Part shown: positions 61,696 through 64,000 of the stretch, piece after piece | How the letters are laid out: each line of letters begins with the position of its first letter | How positions within the stretch are numbered: the stretch's first letter is position 1 | NCBI RefSeq assembly: GCF_007676705.1 | Contig: NZ_VEBF01000004.1 | Coordinates: 186,001 to 250,000 of the forward strand | Direction: 5' to 3' | DNA: 64,000 nucleotides | DNA from: Paenibacillus xylanexedens | GTDB taxonomy: Bacteria; Bacillota; Bacilli; Paenibacillales; Paenibacillaceae | Made by a program: the position numbers and the translations under genes | Notes under the pieces: model-generated | What the model was told of the DNA's origin: nothing | The model's database searches: none | The model's input: the letters and a program-made list of their open reading frames with translations, nothing else

Positions 61696-62930
61696 ATTGA
61701 ATGCCCTCCTCTATAAATGGCTTCCTGATAGACATGTAATGTACGAAGTCCCATCTCTTCCAGTGAGCGGTTTTGTTCGGCCCAGGCTTTGGCCGCAGCA
61801 CCCACTTGTTTACGGGTGACGTCATCCTCCAGAAGTGCATGCAGCAGTTCACGGAGCGAATCAACGTCCTGTGGAGGAACGACCCATCCTGTACGTCCAG
61901 GTTCAACCATCTCAGGCATGCCGGCTGTACCACTGACAATAACGGGTACACCCGCGAGTTGTGCTTCGGTCACGGAGAACGGCTGCGTATCCTGCAGACT
62001 GGGCTGGACATAGATGTCGGCATGTCGCAGGAAGGAAGGAATATTGTCCAGCTTGCCCCAGAACACAACATCGGCTGAAATACCAGCCGCCGTGGCCTGG
62101 GCCCGCAATTCATCCAACAGATTGCCTTCCCCTGCGATCCAGCAGACCCAATCGGACCGTTTACTTTTCAGACTGGCTAAGGCTTTGATTAACACATGAA
62201 CGCCCTTGATATATTCAAGCCTTCCGGTAAAGGCGATGACTTTCTTGCCGGTGGGTGGTCGCTGGCGGAACTTCGTCGCTGCTAATGCACGGTAAGCCGG
62301 CAGATCCACGGCATAAGGGATTATCCGGAACTTCGATTCGGGAACGGCAAGCTCTGTAAGCGTACTCTTGATCCAGTGACTGGACACCAGAATGAGCTCA
62401 GACAGTGCTGCACTTCGTTCTTCCAATGAGAGAAAATAACGTCCGCGTTTCGATTGCAAATATGCAGAGAGGGTTAGCTGCGGATTGGAATTTTGGGCAT
62501 CATAGAAGGCTTCGCGTGCAAGTGCTCCATGATAACTGGTAACAAGCGGAATATTGCGGTTCAAGATGCGTTTTATGGCGACGGCAGCTACCGGATCTTG
62601 CGCATGGATGACGTCATAGTGGTCCACCCCCAGATAAGCGGCAGCCATCTCGAAGGCATATCTGTTCAATTCATAATAAGCCAGAAGAGAATCAGCTGTG
62701 AATTGTGGCAGATCGGTCGGATTGAGCTTCGCTTGCAGCATGGGCCACACTTTATCCTTGGAGAATGCCCGGTTCAGATTCCGAATATATACTTCGTTAT
62801 TGGCACCGTTCGTGCCCATGATATCAACTTCAACACCAAGTGCGATCAGCCTGTCAGCCAGCTGTTTGACATATGTCCATATTCCACCCATATGTGTAAG
62901 CTCCCAATACGTAACGAGCAGAACTCTCAT
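61692..62930 (-). CDS. GT4 family glycosyltransferase
   Basis: A 412-residue GT-B enzyme: RVLLVTYWELTHMGGIWTYVKQLADRL, DVIHAQDPVAAVAI, IAFTGRLEYIKGVHVLIKAL and the donor-binding YVQPSLQDTQPFSVTEAQLAGVPVIV (here QDTQPFSVTEAQ replaces the usual E-x7-E with E at the last position). It transfers a sugar from a nucleotide donor; target unknown. SD AAGGAGGT directly upstream. Its stop overlaps the start of the 56-residue gene. Confidence 0.87.
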   Translation of the reverse strand: MRVLLVTYWELTHMGGIWTYVKQLADRLIALGVEVDIMGTNGANNEVYIRNLNRAFSKDKVWPMLQAKLNPTDLPQFTADSLLAYYELNRYAFEMAAAYLGVDHYDVIHAQDPVAAVAIKRILNRNIPLVTSYHGALAREAFYDAQNSNPQLTLSAYLQSKRGRYFLSLEERSAALSELILVSSHWIKSTLTELAVPESKFRIIPYAVDLPAYRALAATKFRQRPPTGKKVIAFTGRLEYIKGVHVLIKALASLKSKRSDWVCWIAGEGNLLDELRAQATAAGISADVVFWGKLDNIPSFLRHADIYVQPSLQDTQPFSVTEAQLAGVPVIVSGTAGMPEMVEPGRTGWVVPPQDVDSLRELLHALLEDDVTRKQVGAAAKAWAEQNRSLEEMGLRTLHVYQEAIYRGGHSI

Positions 62931-63114
62931 GGCTACCTCCTTGTCACGGCCTGCACCGACCGAGCTTCTATCCTTTTATTCTATGAAAAAAGAGGACCGG
63001 AAGGTCGGGCATTTCCGTTTAATTGCTTGAAAATGGGTGAATGCAAATGGCAATGGACGAGAGGAAGCATATCCTATCTACAGGAAGTTTCATGCAATGA
63101 AGGAGGGATCTATA

Positions 63115-63474
63115 GTGGCCGCATATGTACTCGAAATTCATGAGAATCTGCTACAGACTTTTGTTCCCGTGAAATATATAGACGTGGAATTAGCCTATGC
63201 TGGCGGTGAGGAAGGGACAGATGTATTTGTTGGTGGGGCCAGTATCCACGGGGAGCTATACCGACATCTTTTTCATATCGGATCGGGTTCGGGGGGAGCG
63301 GGCGGTAACCAGGTCATTCATAATCTGGATGTGTCATCCGAGCCTTATGAAATGAGGATCATCAGCAACAGTTCAGCACCGAATCATCTGGTTATTCGAA
63401 TGTATTGCAGGAGTATTCACGGTCAGACGTTGGGCATACTGTCAGAATATCAGATGATTAAACTTGCAGATTGA
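63115..63474 (+). CDS. Small beta-rich hypothetical protein
   Basis: A 119-residue protein, mostly beta strands, with a glycine loop (GSGSGGAGGNQ) and C-terminal RMYCRSIHGQTLGILSEYQ. No family recognised; the fold pattern is reminiscent of small capsid, tail or coat proteins. GTG 63115 follows AAGGAGGG by seven bases; longer frame to 63037 overlaps no site. Terminator follows. Confidence 0.65.
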   Translation: MAAYVLEIHENLLQTFVPVKYIDVELAYAGGEEGTDVFVGGASIHGELYRHLFHIGSGSGGAGGNQVIHNLDVSSEPYEMRIISNSSAPNHLVIRMYCRSIHGQTLGILSEYQMIKLAD

Positions 63475-63509
63475 TATGGACATAATTGAATAGGCATGAT
63501 CAGCAAGTG

Positions 63510-63545
63510 GATGGAGCAGGGAAGTGCCTGTTCCATTTTTTTTGT
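63510..63545 (+). terminator. Terminator after the beta-rich protein gene
   Basis: ATGGAGCAGG at 63511-63520 pairs with CCTGTTCCAT (63527-63536, one G-T pair), followed by eight T. Confidence 0.88.
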
Positions 63546-63579
63546 GGTGTATCCATAGTAGAAAGTCCTAAAAAATAGC

Positions 63580-63657
63580 TTGACAGCAAAGGTATTTTCA
63601 TTAGAATTAGATCAGTGTTAAACGAAAGTTTAAAACGACGGTTTAAAACGATAGTTT
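63580..63657 (+). promoter_or_regulatory. Promoter with three tandem 13-bp operators
   Basis: TTGACA at 63580-63585 and TAGAAT at 63602-63607 (16-base spacer). From 63620 the half-palindromic unit AAACGA-N2-GTTTA repeats three times at 13-bp intervals (63620, 63633, 63646). Each unit is AAAC...GTTT. It stands where a repressor would block the transporter gene. Confidence 0.6.
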
Positions 63658-63728
63658 GAGATTGGTCGTAAATATAGGCTGAGCAAGACACAGGGATATA
63701 CCTGTGATCGGCTGGCTGGAAAAGAGTG

Positions 63729-64000
63729 TGGAGAACGTGAAAGAACAAACAGTAGTATCCCAGGAGCCGGCAGAGTTTTCAATCAAAACGATTATACTGC
63801 CACTCCTGGCTATTATCGTCGGAATGATTATGGTCATTCTGGACAGCACGGTGGTGAACGTGGCCATCCCGAATCTGGTACAATATTTTGAAACAGATCT
63901 AAAGACCGTTCAATGGACGGTTACGGGTTATACCCTGGCTTTGTCTGCGGTTATTCCACTGGCAGGCTGGTTAACTGACCGTTTTGGTGCCAAAAGAGTA
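63729..64000 (+). CDS. Multidrug efflux MFS transporter, EmrB/QacA type, 3' end outside window
   Basis: The first 90 codons of a DHA2 transporter: ILPLLAIIVG-like first helix, then MVILDSTVVNVAIPNL (motif D1-type) and VQWTVTGYTLALSAVIPLAGWLTDRFGAKR, the loop-2/3 signature. A stop at 63705 limits the start to GTG 63729 or GTG 63738. It probably exports a drug or lipid-like compound under control of the operator array upstream. Confidence 0.85.

Noticed and set aside
62493..63143. 216-codon plus-strand frame
   Set aside because: It lies mostly inside the minus-strand GT4 gene and has no ribosome site; shadow frame.

Overview
The window looks like a Paenibacillus chromosome: a moderate-GC Firmicute with strong Shine-Dalgarno sites, lipoprotein-type binding proteins, a CgeB-type spore-surface glycosyltransferase set, a Zur-type zinc regulon and YvgK/ModAB and TcyJLMN-like operons as in Bacillus. 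Almost all genes are on the + strand. The left edge cuts a long repeat protein and the right edge cuts a multidrug transporter. No rRNA, tRNA, CRISPR array, transposase or prophage was seen.

Region 1 (1-12.2 kb) is a surface-glycan locus: a decapeptide-repeat fibre protein, a secreted thermolysin-like protease on the opposite strand, two paralogous family-2 glycosyltransferases, a third one translationally coupled to a sugar-nucleotide transferase, a GT-D enzyme with a very GC-rich basic tail, and a GT2 enzyme with C-terminal repeats. Region 2 (12.6-23.5 kb) carries a phosphotransferase-fold protein, a glutaredoxin, and a sulfur-scavenging cluster (two flavin monooxygenases, a flavin reductase, an ABC importer without ATPase, a LysR regulator and an M20 amidohydrolase).

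Region 3 (23.7-34.5 kb) is a complete opine-metallophore locus, cntKLM-ABCDF plus two MFS exporters, behind a promoter with a near-palindromic Zur box. Region 4 (35.0-37.0 kb) has the same promoter and box before a CobW/ZagA-like metal chaperone, a zinc-free ribosomal S14 paralogue and a DUF3024 protein. Both units should be switched on by zinc starvation. Region 5 (37.2-48.1 kb) holds a DUF2975/Xre pair, an AraC regulator divergent from a GH42 beta-galactosidase, a molybdate regulator divergent from modAB (no modC), and a cystine importer (tcyJLMN-like).

Region 6 (48.2-59.3 kb) is a second glycan locus: three small helical proteins, a small basic protein, two CgeB-like glycosyltransferases, a GT4 enzyme with a basic tail, a three-gene set for an L-configured 6-deoxy-HexNAc nucleotide sugar (FnlC/FnlA/RmlD-like), an Rmd-like reductase and two GT2 enzymes. 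Regions 1 and 6 share an unusual protein architecture: a Lys/Arg-rich segment, then a helix with G-Y-x-x-G periodicity, then the enzyme. This is the best candidate here for an undescribed system. Region 7 (59.4-64 kb) has an RlmA-like methyltransferase, a GNAT acetyltransferase, a GT4 gene coupled to a 56-residue gene, a small beta protein and the start of an EmrB/QacA transporter.

A dispersed intergenic repeat of about 180-220 bp with terminal inverted repeats and an internal hairpin is present in three full copies (two of them flanking the metallophore transport genes in opposite orientation) and one short derivative.
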